Assembly: GCA_035222895.1 (NCBI GenBank)
Contig: JAVYIG010001609.1
Span: 1 to 64,000 of the forward strand
Length of the DNA: 64,000 nucleotides
Direction of reading: 5' to 3'
DNA from: Strongylocentrotus droebachiensis
Taxonomy: Eukaryota > Echinodermata > Echinoidea > Camarodonta > Strongylocentrotidae
Below are positions 60,205 to 64,000 of this stretch, piece after piece. Numbering within the stretch: the first letter of the stretch is position 1; each line of letters begins with the position of its first letter. The notes beneath the pieces are model-generated. The model was not told the origin of the DNA. It searched no databases and was given only the letters and a program-made list of their open reading frames with translations. The position numbers and the translations under genes are program-made.

Positions 60205-60897
60205 CTCAGGGGTTAAAATATACGAAAGAAAGAACTCTTTTCCTCTCCTTTTCTTTTACTTTTTACTTTTACTGTATCGCTGACAATAGTGATCGATTAT
60301 CTTTCAAATATCTTTTCAAATACGAATTTGCATATTATGACGTCAGCTTTTTGATGGAAAATGATTTTTTTTTTTTTTTTTTTTTTATTGGGGGGAGTGG
60401 GGTTGTTTGTTGTGGACAATAGTGATGGATTTGATCTCTGTTTCATTTGTGTCTTGCCTACATAACGTTCAGTACAATGTTCGAATTCATACAATGTTCC
60501 CTGTGCAATAAAAGATGTATCTAATCAATAGATTTGCGACGTCATGATACATCACAAGTATTCACTGTGTTTATCCGGTCGTGGCGTTCTAACGCGGATT
60601 CTTGAATACGTGTACATGATTGGTGTTGGTCGCTTGAAGGGTGATTCGAAGCAAATGTTTTCTCCTTTAATGATTAATATCTTTCTTATCACCAATAAAT
60701 ATGTGATTTATTTCATCCCATTCGTTTGAACACACAGTAACGTTTTTGCAGTGTGGCATTCGTTTTTCAAAAGCTTTTACCGTTTAAAAGATATCGTACA
60801 AAATTGACTTCGTGAGGTCTGTAAATGCAACATTTTCATCACCGAATCGCCTGGTCCGTAGGATTTGGATATTCTTCTTCAGCTTCGGTATGCAACT

Positions 60898-61086
60898 ATC
60901 GCTTCTCGGCCTTTTGGCTAAGATCATGTGTAGTATCTGTTCTTTTCAGCTTAATATCTGAAACGCGACTCACCGAGTCGCTTGTATATTAAACTGATTT
61001 TTGAACCTAGGACATGGAATAGGGGCTTGCTCCGTCCTGTCCACGGGTTGGCCCGGTATTGCAGTACTTCCGGGATCGGCCCACCC
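60898..61086 (+). ncRNA. U2: U2 snRNA, intact copy 51
   Basis: 883-bp unit; counterpart of copy 34 at +15000 bp. Confidence 0.97.
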
Positions 61087-61780
61087 CTCAGGGGTTAAAA
61101 TATACGAAAGAAAGAACTCTTTTCCTCTCCTTTTCTTTTACTTTTTACTTTTACTGTATCGCTGACAATAGTGATCGATTATCTTTCAAATATCTTTTCA
61201 AATACGAATTTGCATATTATGACGTCAGCTTTTTGATGGAAAATGATTTTTTTTTTTTTTTTTTTTTTTATTGGGGGGAGTGGGGTTGTTTGTTGTGGAC
61301 AATAGTGATGGATTTGATCTCTGTTTCATTTGTGTCTTGCCTACATAACGTTCAGTACAATGTTCGAATTCATACAATGTTCCCTGTGCAATAAAAGATG
61401 TATCTAATCAATAGATTTGCGACGTCATGATACATCACAAGTATTCACTGTGTTTATCCGGTCGTGGCGTTCTAACGCGGATTCTTGAATACGTGTACAT
61501 GATTGGTGTTGGTCGCTTGAAGGGTGATTCGAAGCAAATGTTTTCTCCTTTAATGATTAATATCTTTCTTATCACCAATAAATATGTGATTTATTTCATC
61601 CCATTCGTTTGAACACACAGTAACGTTTTTGCAGTGTGGCATTCGTTTTTCAAAAGCTTTTACCGTTTAAAAGATATCGTACAAAATTGACTTCGTGAGG
61701 TCTGTAAATGCAACATTTTCATCACCGAATCGCCTGGTCCGTAGGATTTGGATATTCTTCTTCAGCTTCGGTATGCAACT

Positions 61781-61969
61781 ATCGCTTCTCGGCCTTTTGG
61801 CTAAGATCATGTGTAGTATCTGTTCTTTTCAGCTTAATATCTGAAACGCGACTCACCGAGTCGCTTGTATATTAAACTGATTTTTGAACCTAGGACATGG
61901 AATAGGGGCTTGCTCCGTCCTGTCCACGGGTTGGCCCGGTATTGCAGTACTTCCGGGATCGGCCCACCC
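61781..61969 (+). ncRNA. U2: U2 snRNA, intact copy 52
   Basis: ATTTATT T block; counterpart of copy 35. Confidence 0.97.
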
Positions 61970-62662
61970 CTCAGGGGTTAAAATATACGAAAGAAAGAAC
62001 TCTTTTCCTCTCCTTTTCTTTTACTTTTTACTTTTACTGTATCGCTGACAATAGTGATCGATTATCTTTCAAATATCTTTTCAAATACGAATTTGCATAT
62101 TATGACGTCAGCTTTTTGATGGAAAATGATTTTTTTTTATTTATTTTTTTTATTGGGGGGAGTGGGGTTGTTTGTTGTGGACAATAGTGATGGATTTGAT
62201 CTCTGTTTCATTTGTGTCTTGCCTACATAACGTTCAGTACAATGTTCGAATTCATACAATGTTCCCTGTGCAATAAAAGATGTATCTAATCAATAGATTT
62301 GCGACGTCATGATACATCACAAGTATTCACTGTGTTTATCCGGTCGTGGCGTTCTAACGCGGATTCTTGAATACGTGTACATGATTGGTGTTGGTCGCTT
62401 GAAGGGTGATTCGAAGCAAATGTTTTCTCCTTTAATGATTAATATCTTTCTTATCACCAATAAATATGTGATTTATTTCATCCCATTCGTTTGAACACAC
62501 AGTAACGTTTTTGCAGTGTGGCATTCGTTTTTCAAAAGCTTTTACCGTTTAAAAGATATCGTACAAAATTGACTTCGTGAGGTCTGTAAATGCAACATTT
62601 TCATCACCGAATCGCCTGGTCCGTAGGATTTGGATATTCTTCTTCAGCTTCGGTATGCAACT

Positions 62663-62851
62663 ATCGCTTCTCGGCCTTTTGGCTAAGATCATGTGTAGTA
62701 TCTGTTCTTTTCAGCTTAATATCTGAAACGCGACTCACCGAGTCGCTTGTATATTAAACTGATTTTTGAACCTAGGACATGGAATAGGGGCTTGCTCCGT
62801 CCTGTCCACGGGTTGGCCCGGTATTGCAATACTTCCGGGATCGGCCCTACC
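62663..62851 (+). ncRNA. U2: U2 snRNA, copy 53 (G167A and altered 3' end)
   Basis: Has G167A (62829) and, uniquely, CCCTACCCTC for CCCACCCCTC at the 3' end (nt 186-187, AC to TA). The second change alters the mature terminus and could affect 3' processing, or it may be a sequencing error. Confidence 0.93.
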
Positions 62852-63544
62852 CTCAGGGGTTAAAATATACGAAAGAAAGAACTCTTTTCCTCTCCTTTTC
62901 TTTTACTTTTTACTTTTACTGTATCGCTGACAATAGTGATCGATTATCTTTCAAATATCTTTTCAAATACGAATTTGCATATTATGACGTCAGCTTTTTG
63001 ATGGAAAATGATTTTTTTTTTTTTTTTTTTTTTATTGGGGGGAGTGGGGTTGTTTGTTGTGGACAATAGTGATGGATTTGATCTCTGTTTCATTTGTGTC
63101 TTGCCTACATAACGTTCAGTACAATGTTCGAATTCATACAATGTTCCCTGTGCAATAAAAGATGTATCTAATCAATAGATTTGCGACGTCATGATACATC
63201 ACAAGTATTCACTGTGTTTATCCGGTCGTGGCGTTCTAACGCGGATTCTTGAATACGTGTACATGATTGGTGTTGGTCGCTTGAAGGGTGATTCGAAGCA
63301 AATGTTTTCTCCTTTAATGATTAATATCTTTCTTATCACCAATAAATATGTGATTTATTTCATCCCATTCGTTTGAACACACAGTAACGTTTTTGCAGTG
63401 TGGCATTCGTTTTTCAAAAGCTTTTACCGTTTAAAAGATATCGTACAAAATTGACTTCGTGAGGTCTGTAAATGCAACATTTTCATCACCGAATCGCCTG
63501 GTCCGTAGGATTTGGATATTCTTCTTCAGCTTCGGTATGCAACT

Positions 63545-63733
63545 ATCGCTTCTCGGCCTTTTGGCTAAGATCATGTGTAGTATCTGTTCTTTTCAGCTTA
63601 ATATCTGAAACGCGACTCACCGAGTCGCTTGTATATTAAACTGATTTTTGAACCTAGGACATGGAATAGGGGCTTGCTCCGTCCTGTCCACGGGTTGGCC
63701 CGGTATTGCAGTACTTCCGGGATCGGCCCACCC
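63545..63733 (+). ncRNA. U2: U2 snRNA, intact copy 54
   Basis: Last gene in the window; its spacer is cut at 64000 after the T block, which has one early A. Confidence 0.97.
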
Positions 63734-64000
63734 CTCAGGGGTTAAAATATACGAAAGAAAGAACTCTTTTCCTCTCCTTTTCTTTTACTTTTTACTTTTA
63801 CTGTATCGCTGACAATAGTGATCGATTATCTTTCAAATATCTTTTCAAATACGAATTTGCATATTATGACGTCAGCTTTTTGATGGAAAATGATTTTTTT
63901 TTATTTTTTTTTTTTATTGGGGGGAGTGGGGTTGTTTGTTGTGGACAATAGTGATGGATTTGATCTCTGTTTCATTTGTGTCTTGCCTACATAACGTTCA

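Larger units (their letters stand above)
16667..64000 (+). repeat. Tandem array of ~882-bp U2 gene units
   Basis: 54 head-to-tail units, each a 189-bp U2 gene plus a spacer of about 693 bp; the last is cut by the window edge. Start-to-start distances are 880-898 bp, mostly 882, and differences lie almost entirely in the poly-T block. Such homogeneity is expected from concerted evolution of snRNA arrays. Spacers contain no recognisable gene; the short open frames in them recur because the spacer recurs. Confidence 0.97.

Noticed and set aside
16667..64000. CRISPR array or bacterial repeat region
   Set aside because: The repeat is about 882 bp and contains a eukaryotic U2 snRNA; there are no short direct repeats with unique spacers and no cas genes.

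Overview
The window is a tandem array of U2 spliceosomal snRNA genes from an animal genome. The U2 sequence has the metazoan layout: 5' stem I, a GUAGUA branch-point recognition element, stem IIb, an Sm site, and stem-loops III and IV. It is flanked by a metazoan-type PSE and an snRNA 3' box. Genus cannot be fixed from the sequence; a marine invertebrate is a plausible guess only. All genes are on the + strand, and no ordinary protein-coding gene is present.

From 16667 to the right edge there are 54 uninterrupted U2 genes of 189 nt, one per unit of about 882 bp (range 880-898). Units look nearly identical outside a poly-T tract. The spacer holds a pyrimidine tract, an octamer plus CRE pair, the poly-T/G block, a second CRE-like site, an octamer-like DSE candidate at about -245 and a PSE at about -59. 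Recurring spacer and gene variants reveal block duplications: a five-unit block of about 4.44 kb occurs twice in tandem, and a U2 G167A variant recurs at intervals of about 15 kb.

From 1 to 16666 every U2 gene is broken at the same place by a non-LTR retrotransposon derivative. Eight 5' fragments (nt 1-54) and six 3' fragments (nt 38-189) remain, and six insertions keep both ends with an exact 17-bp target-site duplication (U2 nt 38-54). The inserts are defective. Most carry the element's first ~160 bp, a 24-bp minisatellite of about 26-32 repeats, the last 24 codons of the element's protein, and a ~314-bp 3' UTR. One insert (5434-6626) instead keeps a CCHC zinc knuckle and the C-terminal zinc finger plus restriction-like endonuclease (RLE) of the element. 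Two more RLE fragments lie at 1-885 and 7809-7941. RLE plus U2 specificity points to a U2-targeting element of the R2/NeSL-like group, of which Utopia is the described example; no reverse transcriptase is visible, so the clade is not proven.

The broken units appear to have multiplied with the array. All six 3' fragments share one base change absent from the intact genes, the units at 12357 and 14512 look like a direct tandem duplication, and 1-2040 repeats 5720-7800. The left part therefore looks like a retrotransposon-damaged section of the array spread by unequal exchange, beside a homogenised section that probably supplies functional U2 RNA.
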